Source of the DNA: Planctomycetaceae bacterium | GTDB taxonomy: Bacteria > Planctomycetota > Planctomycetia > Planctomycetales > Planctomycetaceae | Assembly: GCA_018699955.1 (NCBI GenBank) | Contig: JABISG010000151.1 | Location: 1-64,000 of the forward strand | Reading direction: 5' to 3' | DNA length: 64,000 bases | Part shown: positions 1-8,012 of the stretch, one piece after another | How the letters are laid out: each line of letters starts with the position of its first letter | How positions within the stretch are numbered: the first letter of the stretch is position 1 | Translations under genes and position numbers: made by a program | The notes under the pieces: model-generated | What the model saw: only the letters and a program-made list of their open reading frames with translations | Told to the model about the DNA's origin: nothing | Database searches by the model: none

Positions 1-35
1 CATTGGACTACGAGACCCCCGCCGCATTCGCGGCC

Positions 36-84
36 CGTTCTGTTCCACAGGACTTCGCTACGCTCAGCCCTGTGGAACAGAACG
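36..84. repeat. perfect 16-bp inverted repeat (REP-like palindrome)
   Basis: Arms at 36-51 and 69-84 are exact reverse complements (left arm CGTTCTGTTCCACAGG) around a 17-nt loop. The loop contains CTTCGCTACGCT, which recurs with one change inside the palindrome near 28233. A long perfect stem in a gene-free region with a shared loop motif suggests a dispersed REP-like element rather than a simple terminator; it has no T tract on either side. Confidence 0.75.
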
Positions 85-249
85 TGTTACCTGAACCCCG
101 ATTCTCTCACTGAAGGTGGTACAACAATCGGGGGTAGGTCAGTAGCGCTAAGTGCTGCGAGGCTGGCCCAACACCAGGCAGGCCCGACGCAGTTTGGCAA
201 CGACCAGGCCCACTGTATGTCGGTTCTGCTTATTCTTTGAGAAACCTTT

Positions 250-266
250 CCGGGCTGTCAGCCCGG
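250..266. repeat. 7-bp GC hairpin
   Basis: CCGGGCT (250-256) and AGCCCGG (260-266) pair perfectly around a 3-nt loop. It sits 48 bp beyond the stop of the last minus-strand gene, so it could end that transcript, but no U-run follows on the minus strand. Confidence 0.4.
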
Positions 267-313
267 TTGAGATTCTCTTACTCGCTGTGGATCAATTAAA
301 GGGGGTAAGGTCC

Positions 314-541
314 CTACTGTGAACTTTTCTCATTTTGTTTCATCTTTTCTCTGTATTTTTCCTGCTGATCTTTCGGCATGTGCTTCAGGCTCTCTTCCAT
401 GCCCTGCTGCATTTCCGCTTTTTGCTCTTCCGTCATCTCAGGTGTGGTCTCGGCCGGGCCAATTTCCGAGGTGCTGCCACCGCAACCAAGGGGCAGAAAC
501 AAAACGCAGACGACGACCAGTCTTTGCAAAACCGCAATCAT
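314..541 (-). CDS. small predicted lipoprotein, last gene of the CRTAC1/cytochrome cluster
   Basis: The product is 75 residues from the ATG at 541; an in-frame start 12 codons earlier would spoil the signal peptide. The N-terminus has one Arg, a hydrophobic run and a lipobox-like LPLGC ending at Cys20, followed by Gly-Gly-Ser. The mature part is short, Met/Gln/Glu/Lys-rich and probably a single charged helix. No family was recognised. It lies 69 bp after the TPR gene on the same strand and probably shares its transcript. It is likely an envelope lipoprotein of unknown role. Confidence 0.65.
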   Translation of the reverse strand: MIAVLQRLVVVCVLFLPLGCGGSTSEIGPAETTPEMTEEQKAEMQQGMEESLKHMPKDQQEKYREKMKQNEKSSQ

Positions 542-610
542 CACTTCATCTCCAATGTAACTGGCTAACAAAATCAAGGAACGTATTCATCAGAATCTGT
601 AAGCTGCAAT

Positions 611-1909
611 TCAAAGATTGCTTCTACGGAAAACGGGCGGTTGTTGTTTCAAAAATCGAATATATCGCTGCCAAGATTCCATTTCACGTGTTCTTCCCAG
701 TTTACGGTAAAAATCACACATTTCCAGCAGACCTTCCGGCCGTTGTAGTTCTGTCAGTATTCGTCGCATTCGTTGATGGACATCTTGTTCCATAAGTTTT
801 TCCACGACCTTTGCCTTCTTGCGAAGTTCGGCAGCTTCGGCGTTCCGATGGGCAAGAACGAGACAATGCGCTTTTCTTTCCATCATTGGCCAATCGGTCT
901 TTCCCGGCGGTGCCGAAAGGGCTTTGCTGTAATCCGTTATGGCTGCTTGAAAGTCCTTCAAGACCTCGTCGTTCACAATTCCTCGGCATCGCCAGAAAGA
1001 ATAGCCGGAATGCGGTTTCGGCCAGGAATTCATGACTTCTGTTGCTCGGTCGAATTCTCCCAGATCGATCAGTACTTCAACATGCGTCGCGAGGAAAAAC
1101 GGATCTTGATGGACAGCGTCTGGTTTCGGTGCTTGCTGTAACAGGAAAAGCGCATGCTGCGGGTCTCCCTGGAGTCGAAACCATTCGGCGAGCGCCGCGT
1201 GTGTCAATTGAGATTTCGGATCTTGCTCGCGGAATTCCAGCAATCGTTTGAACACGGCCCCTTCGCTCGAAGTCGATCCCGGGGCAACGAACCCCATCAT
1301 TTCGTCGAAGGCAAAATTCGCAGTGCCGGGGTGAAATTCGCTCAAATACCAATCCCGCAGCCTCATACCACGGGATCGCTCGGGTGTCAGGTCATAAAGA
1401 CGCCAGAAGCTCGGACCGCTCATCGACTGCCGACCCGTCATGTCCAACAACTTCCACAACAGCAGATTCGCATCGACGGACTCCGGATCGGCGGCGACGG
1501 CTTGCCGAAACAATTTCTCCGCAGCGCCCGGCTGGAGCAGAACCAGGAACCGAAGACGCCCTTCCCTCATCCGAGCTTCCGCAAATTGCGGCGAGGATTC
1601 TGAAACCTGCTGCAGATGGTTGATTGCGGGGCGAACACCTTCCTCAGCCGTCAAATCATCGTCGCGGACGAGAGCCTCGGCCATCAGAATGCGGGCTTGC
1701 GAGTCATTCGGATGAAGCCAAAGATATTGCTTCAATTGTTGACGCGCCAGAGGCCAGTCCTGGTGTCGAACCGACGTTTCCGCTGCCGACAACCCGCGAT
1801 GGGCACGGAATAGCAAAGATGACGCGATCCCGAGCGCAATCAATCCAATGACCACTGCACAGCGGAGAACAGTCTTTCGGAGATTGAATTGGGCCAACGA
1901 AAACTTCAT
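611..1909 (-). CDS. membrane-anchored TPR protein
   Basis: The product is 432 residues. An N-terminal transmembrane segment or uncleaved signal (about residues 14-34) is followed by helical repeats of TPR type, for example near residues 42-75 and again at 235-330 (LAEWFRLQGDPQHALFLLQQ). The soluble part should face the periplasm and act as a binding scaffold. It lies 36 bp after the CRTAC1 gene. Its size and architecture match the TPR protein at 9859-11148, so the two look like paralogues at the two ends of the cluster. Its partner and function are unknown. Confidence 0.8.
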   Translation of the reverse strand: MKFSLAQFNLRKTVLRCAVVIGLIALGIASSLLFRAHRGLSAAETSVRHQDWPLARQQLKQYLWLHPNDSQARILMAEALVRDDDLTAEEGVRPAINHLQQVSESSPQFAEARMREGRLRFLVLLQPGAAEKLFRQAVAADPESVDANLLLWKLLDMTGRQSMSGPSFWRLYDLTPERSRGMRLRDWYLSEFHPGTANFAFDEMMGFVAPGSTSSEGAVFKRLLEFREQDPKSQLTHAALAEWFRLQGDPQHALFLLQQAPKPDAVHQDPFFLATHVEVLIDLGEFDRATEVMNSWPKPHSGYSFWRCRGIVNDEVLKDFQAAITDYSKALSAPPGKTDWPMMERKAHCLVLAHRNAEAAELRKKAKVVEKLMEQDVHQRMRRILTELQRPEGLLEMCDFYRKLGRTREMESWQRYIRFLKQQPPVFRRSNL

Positions 1910-1945
1910 GTGCCAGATAACCGAATTCGCAAGTCAACGGCGTTC

Positions 1946-3799
1946 TTAGGGAAGAGTGAATGGCATCGATTGATGCCCTTCGACAATGAGCCAATATCGG
2001 TCGTTTTCCAGGCCTTGAAACTGTTCGACCTTGCCGGATGGCCAACGGATTTCGAGATCCACTGTCCCGGAGAAATCGCCCAGACCGACCAGCAGTCGAG
2101 AGTCACTCGATGAAAGATAACTGCCCCCGGAGGTTAACGCGATAACTCTCTTCTGTTTCCCGAAGGTCAAGACCACACGCCCGCCAACCGCCAGCGTGCG
2201 TGTGGCAGTCTTTAATTGCAGCCCCAGAAAATGCCGTCCCGTTTCGGTCTCATTTCGGAGCAGAGACATCGGACGATGGAGATGGGTCACCGCCAGATCT
2301 GCGTCGCCGTCGTTATCATAATCGCCTGTCGCAACGCCCCTGCCAACGAAGCGATCGAGAAAATATTCGCCGGCAAGCGGAGAAATGTCATCGAATCGGC
2401 CGGTACCGTCGTTCCTCAGCAATTGCGGCTTCATGGCGAACGGCTCGTGCTCCGGGCCGAGTACGTGTCCGTTGGTAATAAACAGATCGATCCCCCCGTC
2501 ACGGTCGTAATCAAACGTCGCTGTACCGAAACCAAGTGTCGCGAAACTTGTGGCTGCGATCCGGGAGCGTCGGCTGTCATCATCGAAGATGAGAGAGCCT
2601 CGATTTCGGTACAGTGTATTCTTCGCTTGGAAATAGTGTGTCAGAAAAATGTCGATCAATCCGTCGCCGTCAAAGTCGGCACAGGCGATGCCCATGCTGG
2701 CTTCGTTCTTCCCGTCGCGACTGACCGCACAACCGGACGCCTGCGCAACATTGTGGAATTGTGAACTCGAACGGGGACCATCGGCCAAGTCCCGTGTTCT
2801 GGTGAAGAGGAAATTGGCGGCCATGTCGTTTGCGACATAGACATCTGGCATGCCGTCGTAGTCAAAGTCGGCGGCAATGACCGCCAGACCCTTTCCATCG
2901 ACCGCTTCGAGGCCCATCTTGCCCGCAGACTCGATGAAAGTCCCGTCATTTTGATTCAGGTAGACACGATCGGCTGTCGCCTGGTAGCTACCCGGACCGC
3001 AATAGCCCTTCTTGCCATTGTATTCACAAACCTCACTGTTTCCGCGGTGCAGGTCGAGGTAATTCACAACATACAAATCGAGATCGGAATCGTCGTCGAG
3101 ATCCAGCCAGACGGTGCTGGTCCCCCAGGATGGGTCATTGACGCCGGCCATGGAACCGACTTTCGAGAAAGTCCCGTCGCCGTTATTCTCCAACAGAGAA
3201 TTCTTGCCGAAATTCGTGACATACAGATCGGGAAAGCCATCGGCGTTGAAATCACCGACCGCACATCCCTGGCCATAACCGTTCTCCAACGCGCCGGAGG
3301 AAAACGTGACGTCGGAAAACGAGCCGTTTCCTTCATTTCGAAAGAGTCGATTAACGTAATTCGTCTGTGAGAGATCCGGGTCGTCAAGCTGGCAACCATT
3401 GACGACATACAGGTCGAGCCAACCGTCACCATCGTAGTCAAACCAGGCCGCTCCCCCGCCCATAATTTCCGGCAGAAAGAAACGACCGGGAACGATGTCG
3501 CTGAATCGTTCAAACGCAACGCCGCACAGTTCAGCGACATCGGTGAATTTCGGCGTTATCTTCGGCGCGACGAATGCGTCGGATCGCGTCATCGTCGAAA
3601 GACCCGTTCCGACTTTCGGTGTCGCTTCGTTTTTTCGAGTCCGCTTGGGAACTTCGGGGGAACTGCCTTGGTTGCAACTCATCACAAATGGCAATGTGAT
3701 GAGCGCCGATAAGGCGACGAGGAACCCCCTGAACCACCCAGTAAGACTGAACGATCGTGAGGAGCCGTGCCGCTCCACTTCAATCCCCAAGATTAACAC
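1946..3799 (-). CDS. CRTAC1-family VCBS/FG-GAP propeller protein with ASPIC/UnbV domain
   Basis: The product is 617 residues from a GTG start; later GTG or TTG codons are possible, so the exact start is uncertain. A signal region ends in VMSC (Cys42), suggesting a lipoprotein. The body has repeated calcium-binding FG-GAP/VCBS blades of the form DYDGDGWLDLYVVN and DFNADGFPDLYVTN. The C-terminal 90 residues are an ASPIC/UnbV domain (VGGRVVLTFG, SGGSYLSSSD, EIRWPSGKVE). Such proteins are exported beta-propellers of largely unknown function. A paralogue lies at 8013-9824. It is followed by a TPR gene, the mirror image of the other pair. Confidence 0.9.
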   Translation of the reverse strand: MLILGIEVERHGSSRSFSLTGWFRGFLVALSALITLPFVMSCNQGSSPEVPKRTRKNEATPKVGTGLSTMTRSDAFVAPKITPKFTDVAELCGVAFERFSDIVPGRFFLPEIMGGGAAWFDYDGDGWLDLYVVNGCQLDDPDLSQTNYVNRLFRNEGNGSFSDVTFSSGALENGYGQGCAVGDFNADGFPDLYVTNFGKNSLLENNGDGTFSKVGSMAGVNDPSWGTSTVWLDLDDDSDLDLYVVNYLDLHRGNSEVCEYNGKKGYCGPGSYQATADRVYLNQNDGTFIESAGKMGLEAVDGKGLAVIAADFDYDGMPDVYVANDMAANFLFTRTRDLADGPRSSSQFHNVAQASGCAVSRDGKNEASMGIACADFDGDGLIDIFLTHYFQAKNTLYRNRGSLIFDDDSRRSRIAATSFATLGFGTATFDYDRDGGIDLFITNGHVLGPEHEPFAMKPQLLRNDGTGRFDDISPLAGEYFLDRFVGRGVATGDYDNDGDADLAVTHLHRPMSLLRNETETGRHFLGLQLKTATRTLAVGGRVVLTFGKQKRVIALTSGGSYLSSSDSRLLVGLGDFSGTVDLEIRWPSGKVEQFQGLENDRYWLIVEGHQSMPFTLP

Positions 3800-3980
3800 C
3801 TGTCCCGAGCCGAGAGTTCAAAAACTTCGGGTGGGGCGATCCCAAGCCGAACTGACAAGTGAATGGAACCCCAACGACCGGCACCGAGCCGATAAGTGCT
3901 TACACCAATTCGCCGCTCCGTCCGAGAGACGACCACGTCGGCGGCATGATGGCAACTTGCGGCATACCCATTCCACCGAC

Positions 3981-4994
3981 CTAGAACTCTCCGACGACCT
4001 CTGCGCCGTTTCGTGTACCGATTGCCGTCCAGATGTTGTAAGCAATGTTTTCGGAAACAAAACGGACCGCGCCATCGGCCATTGCGATGTTAACGCCTCC
4101 GGCATGCAGGCTGGACGATGACATCATGTTGCTGCCCAGCCAGTCGCCTTGAAAGGAATGACACGGCTTGTCGTTCGGAGCCATCGTATGGGTATATGTG
4201 GAGCCATTTCCTACGAAGGACCATGCAAAGGAGGCTCCCCGCATTCCCGGCCGCCCTCCAAGAGCGGTTTGGTTCAGGCAAGCCTGGCGATTCGCCGCCG
4301 GGGTTGAGCCGACGCCGCCCGCCCAATTGTGGACTTGGCGGTTTCGTTGCGCGCTTCCAACGGGAAAGTTTCCGACCGGTTCGATCACGAATTCCGCATA
4401 GGCGGCTGTGGTGCTTGTGCCGTCCGTCACGTCTCGGAACCTGACGGGCGCGTCGCTCGTGCCGCCACCGCCGACATACGCGGCTATTCCATTGTGTCTC
4501 CCTTCACCTCCGGTACCGTTGCCGGCCACACCGTTGTTGATCGCATAGGTGAAGTTCGCGCGTCCACCGGCTGTCGAATTCGGCTGCGACGGACAATTGA
4601 AGACCGGAATCCGCACGCTGTGAGGTACGATGTTCTCATTGCCGAACCAACCTCGTGAGTCCCACGGCCGCTGAGTGACATTCGTCAGATTATACTCACT
4701 TGCTCTGTCCAAGTACGGCAACAGGTAGACTTTGTCCGAAAACGCGCCGTGCCGTTCATCGTTGTGAGGATTCCATCCAACGCTGATGGGAAACACCCCG
4801 TGCGTCTCATGGTAGTTGTGCATCGCCAAACCAATCTGCTTGAGATTGTTCTTGCACGTACTGCGGCGGGCTGCCTCGCGTGCCTGCTGTACGGCGGGAA
4901 GCAATAGCGCGATAAGGACTGCAATAATGGCGATCACAACGAGCAGTTCAATCAGCGTAAATCCTGTTCTCCATGCTTTGCAGCGTCGGAACAT
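3981..4994 (-). CDS. DUF1559 pseudopilin-like protein (type II secretion/type IV pilin N-terminus)
   Basis: The product is 337 residues. It begins with a class III prepilin signal, cleavable at G11/F12 with Glu at +5 (GFTLIELLVVIAIIAVLI), followed by the hydrophobic assembly helix and the planctomycete QQAREAARRS motif. The C-terminus has the family H..DG signature (LHAGGVNIAMADGAVRF). A strong ribosome site AGGAGGGG lies at 5001-5008, 6 bp before the ATG. Members are expected at the inner membrane or cell surface after prepilin peptidase processing. It is flanked by gaps of 181 and 215 bp and probably has its own promoter (5119-5149). Confidence 0.95.
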   Translation of the reverse strand: MFRRCKAWRTGFTLIELLVVIAIIAVLIALLLPAVQQAREAARRSTCKNNLKQIGLAMHNYHETHGVFPISVGWNPHNDERHGAFSDKVYLLPYLDRASEYNLTNVTQRPWDSRGWFGNENIVPHSVRIPVFNCPSQPNSTAGGRANFTYAINNGVAGNGTGGEGRHNGIAAYVGGGGTSDAPVRFRDVTDGTSTTAAYAEFVIEPVGNFPVGSAQRNRQVHNWAGGVGSTPAANRQACLNQTALGGRPGMRGASFAWSFVGNGSTYTHTMAPNDKPCHSFQGDWLGSNMMSSSSLHAGGVNIAMADGAVRFVSENIAYNIWTAIGTRNGAEVVGEF

Positions 4995-5118
4995 AACGCA
5001 CCCCTCCTGTGAGGACGATCCCAGCCGACGTTCCTGGTGCCGAGCATCGACGGAAATCGAAGAACAAAGAAAATGAACAAAGACGTGTCACTCGGATCGG
5101 TTATCGATCAAGCTGCAT

Positions 5119-5149
5119 GTATTAGGCAAAGCAAATTCGATGGTGTCAA
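5119..5149 (-). promoter_or_regulatory. sigma-70-like promoter upstream of the pseudopilin gene
   Basis: Read on the minus strand, a perfect -35 TTGACA (5144-5149) is followed after 17 bp by CCTAAT (5121-5126), or after 19 bp by TAATAC (5119-5124). It lies about 125 bp before the DUF1559 start in the 215-bp gap after the cytochrome gene. Just upstream is an A/T-run zone (5150-5185). This is the only strong promoter match seen inside the cluster, so the pseudopilin may start a second transcript. Confidence 0.5.
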
Positions 5150-5209
5150 CGTTTTTTCGTCCTTTTCAAAAAAAAACACGTTTTTCGTATCTATCGACAT
5201 CGAAGAGGA

Positions 5210-7165
5210 TCATTGACCTCGCAGTCGATCTGCAGTTCTTTCGGCGTGGCGGGCTTTGTCGTTTTCTCCATTTCGGCGATACAGTTCGTTCAAAAGGTCG
5301 TACAACTTGTCCAGGGAAGGATCGAGAACAAGGGCCCGCTTGACGGCACGAATCGCTTCTTTCGTCTGCCCGAGATTTGCCAGAACCTGAGCGCGCAAGA
5401 AATGTATTTCAGCGCTCCAGGGATTGACTTCTATCAAACGGCTGAACATCTCGAGTGCGGTGGGGAACTCACGTCGCCCCGCCAGGAAAACCGACACGTT
5501 GTACAAACCCGCCTCGTGTCGTGGGTCAATCTGAAGCACTTGTTCCCAGTACTCGACTGCTTCACCCGTACGGTTCTGTAGCACGCAGACGGCTGCCAGT
5601 TCTTCGAGCACGTCGATATCTTCCGGCGACGAACGCCTGGCCTGTCGAAGCATGGTCTCGGCAATCTGAGCGGACTTAATGCTGCCATTACGCTCCGCGA
5701 TTCTGGCGAGCATAATTCCGCGAGCTCGATCGAGGTCCGACTCGGAAATCGGATGTGCAGAGAGATCGAAGATTTGCAGATCGGCAAGACTCATGACGGT
5801 GGATTGTCTCGGCGTGCTCTCTTGCCCTCCCTTTGAGTCCGGCCGGTCGAGTAGCGGTTTGCGAAGAATGCGGTGATCGGTCTGTGCGGTATGCGGAATA
5901 TCGCTTGTGTCGTACGCGGGCATGTGGCAGTGAATGCAAGAGTTTCGGGCGGGAGGTTTGCGACGCTGTTGTTCGGGGAGAGCACAGGAGGTCTTCGGCT
6001 CGGAATGACAACTCAAGCAGCGCGCACGGAAAAACTCAGCCCTTTGATTTTCCTTGGGCACCGAATGCGGATCGTGACACGAGGTGCACCCCATTTGCCC
6101 GAGACTTTTCTGATAGCAGGTGCTGGAACGCATTTGCAACACCTGATCAACCGCCGTCCTGTCACCACTCGTTCTTCCACCGGGATTCTTCCGAACAAAC
6201 ACCGACATGAGTTCGTTCAGGTGTTGGCCCGGATGGAAATCGTATGCAGCTTTTCCGGGACGGAGAATTGTTTCTTCGCCGCTCAAATGGCATTGAATGC
6301 AGATGCTCTCGCGTCGGGCGTGGGAGAGCCGTCGAGGGTTGACGATAGGATCTGCTTCTTCCGTTTTGCCGCCATTGCGTTGAAAGTCGATGTGTTCTCG
6401 GCCCGGTCCGTGACAATTCTGACAACCGATTGACATTGCGTGAAAAGCCGGCTTGCCAAACGTGTCGCGAGAATTGGGCAGGCGATTGGCGCGGCCGACA
6501 TGACACCGCAGGCACATGTCAATCGCACGCCTTTCGAATCGTTCATTTCGATCCGGCGCGTAGCCCGGCGCGAGATCCCAACGTTCTTTTGTTGAGTACC
6601 AGGCAATCGGCGAGACGAACAACTTTCCGTCCCGATTGATGAGATACGACCGTCCCCGTTTTCCGGAACCCAACGCAAAATGCACCGGGACCGGCTGGTC
6701 GTAGATTTCTTCTCCGTCACGATCTTTGCGAAGCTCGTGATGGAAAAACTCGTTGCCCCTCCGTTCAATGCGGTATTGCTTGCTGTCGAGCGGGGAGAAG
6801 GACAATTGGTTGACGTAGTCTTCGACGAGCGGGGCAGACGACACCCTGCTCAACGACTGAGCCATTGGGTGCGTGCTGTAGGCTTTCGCAATCTCGGCGT
6901 GACACTCGCTGCAGTCGTTGTCGGAAACGTAACCAGCAATTCCCGGTTCCAACTTGCGTTGTTGGTGGACTTCGTCGGTCTCGTCGTTTGGCCGGTCAGA
7001 CATCCACAGCAACGCAGCTGCAGTCATCACAGAAAGACCACAAGCCGCCCAGAGCAGCGTCCGGCCGATTCGTCGGGGTTTTTCGGTTTGGGCAACCGTC
7101 TCGGTCATCTTGCGGAAAGCTGTTTTGAGAAATGCTTCCGACGTGGGCGGGAGAGAAATCCGCAT
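5210..7165 (-). CDS. seven-haem c-type cytochrome with C-terminal TPR repeats
   Basis: The product is 651 residues from the ATG at 7165; the frame stays open upstream, but that part would overlap the EF-hand gene and looks non-coding. A transmembrane anchor (about 35-54) precedes seven CxxCH haem sites at Cys 85, 218, 248, 289, 360, 383 and 410. About 520-651 are TPR repeats. The site order and the HCHMP motif at the last haem match the protein at 18829-20808. It should face the periplasm and carry or use electrons; the TPR tail implies a protein partner. No catalytic assignment (nitrite reductase, c554 or other) can be made from sequence alone. The EF-hand gene ends 16 bp upstream. Confidence 0.9.
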   Translation of the reverse strand: MRISLPPTSEAFLKTAFRKMTETVAQTEKPRRIGRTLLWAACGLSVMTAAALLWMSDRPNDETDEVHQQRKLEPGIAGYVSDNDCSECHAEIAKAYSTHPMAQSLSRVSSAPLVEDYVNQLSFSPLDSKQYRIERRGNEFFHHELRKDRDGEEIYDQPVPVHFALGSGKRGRSYLINRDGKLFVSPIAWYSTKERWDLAPGYAPDRNERFERRAIDMCLRCHVGRANRLPNSRDTFGKPAFHAMSIGCQNCHGPGREHIDFQRNGGKTEEADPIVNPRRLSHARRESICIQCHLSGEETILRPGKAAYDFHPGQHLNELMSVFVRKNPGGRTSGDRTAVDQVLQMRSSTCYQKSLGQMGCTSCHDPHSVPKENQRAEFFRARCLSCHSEPKTSCALPEQQRRKPPARNSCIHCHMPAYDTSDIPHTAQTDHRILRKPLLDRPDSKGGQESTPRQSTVMSLADLQIFDLSAHPISESDLDRARGIMLARIAERNGSIKSAQIAETMLRQARRSSPEDIDVLEELAAVCVLQNRTGEAVEYWEQVLQIDPRHEAGLYNVSVFLAGRREFPTALEMFSRLIEVNPWSAEIHFLRAQVLANLGQTKEAIRAVKRALVLDPSLDKLYDLLNELYRRNGENDKARHAERTADRLRGQ

Positions 7166-7181
7166 CTCGTCGTCGTAATTT

Positions 7182-7988
7182 TCATCTGCGGCCGAAACCC
7201 TCGACAAGTGTCTTGAGTTCTGCTTCGTCGATGAAACCGTCGCCGTTCTCGTCCGCCCGGTCGAAATTCTGCTTGAGCCGATCGGACGCTTCGTCCTTGC
7301 TGATTTTGCCGTCTTCGTTCTTGTCGCTTTCGAGTATTCGAGAAATGATCTCTTCGGGGTTCGGTGCGGCACCGGCGCCGCTGCCGCCTCCAGACTGTTG
7401 GCCGCCTTGTCCACCTCCGCCGCGACTTCCACTGGATGCGAGTTCGCCGGTCAGCTTGAAAACAATTGGCGTGTTCTTGGAATCCGCCGTGACCACTATT
7501 TTCAACGGCGTGGTGCTGTGCGTGAGGTATTTCTGCGGAACCAATCCGGCAGGCATTCCGGCTCCCGACGAGGAGGCGAAACTGAAGATGGCGACTTTGT
7601 GTTCTCCAGTATAGACTCCGTCGTGATATCTCCCTTCGACTTGAGTCATTAGCCGAAAACGCCCTTCTTTGTCGAGTACCGACAAACCTCCAAACAATCC
7701 ATCCTCACTGAATTCCGTAACGATGCTGCCCTCAGTGACGGGTTGACCGTTGTAGAGAACCTGCCCCGTCACCTCGACGAGTTTCGGCGGGTTGAGCTGA
7801 AAAGCGAAGCTTCTCCAATCGATCGTGCCATCTGTGCTGTTCCACCAAACATAACCGGCTCGGCCAGCTACGGACACGATGATAGCCAGCAGCAGGATAA
7901 CGAGAGTCAGTCGGACCGGCGTTATCGACTCCTGCGGTTTTTCAGTGGTCGGAACAGGAGTTTCGGGCGTTGAATCGATTTCGGTCAT
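7182..7988 (-). CDS. membrane-anchored transthyretin-like/EF-hand protein
   Basis: The product is 268 residues. It has a cytoplasmic Pro/Thr-rich tail, one transmembrane helix (about 25-46) and a beta-rich domain (VEVTGQVLYNGQPVTEGSIV), typical of planctomycete carboxypeptidase-regulatory/transthyretin-like proteins. A Gly/Ser linker follows, then two C-terminal EF-hand loops, DKNEDGKISKDE and DENGDGFIDEAE, both with the expected Asp/Asn/Glu ligands. It probably binds calcium in the periplasm. It starts 24 bp after a CRTAC1 gene that is also rich in calcium-type loops, and ends 16 bp before the cytochrome. No enzymatic role is evident. Confidence 0.85.
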   Translation of the reverse strand: MTEIDSTPETPVPTTEKPQESITPVRLTLVILLLAIIVSVAGRAGYVWWNSTDGTIDWRSFAFQLNPPKLVEVTGQVLYNGQPVTEGSIVTEFSEDGLFGGLSVLDKEGRFRLMTQVEGRYHDGVYTGEHKVAIFSFASSSGAGMPAGLVPQKYLTHSTTPLKIVVTADSKNTPIVFKLTGELASSGSRGGGGQGGQQSGGGSGAGAAPNPEEIISRILESDKNEDGKISKDEASDRLKQNFDRADENGDGFIDEAELKTLVEGFGRR

Positions 7989-8012
7989 AACAGAGCCTCG
8001 AATTCAGAACAT

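Larger units (their letters stand above)
1..313. other. gene-free left edge
   Basis: No convincing coding frame was found in this stretch, which lies downstream of the last gene of the minus-strand cluster. It contains a perfect 16-bp inverted repeat (36-84) and a short GC-rich hairpin (250-266), each listed separately. The rest shows no recognisable RNA gene. A gene could lie off the window to the left. Confidence 0.6.

Noticed and set aside
7165..7432. 89-residue N-terminal extension of the seven-haem cytochrome
   Set aside because: It overlaps the C-terminal EF-hands of the neighbouring gene out of frame and has the composition of a shadow frame; the ATG at 7165 follows the EF-hand stop by 16 bp.
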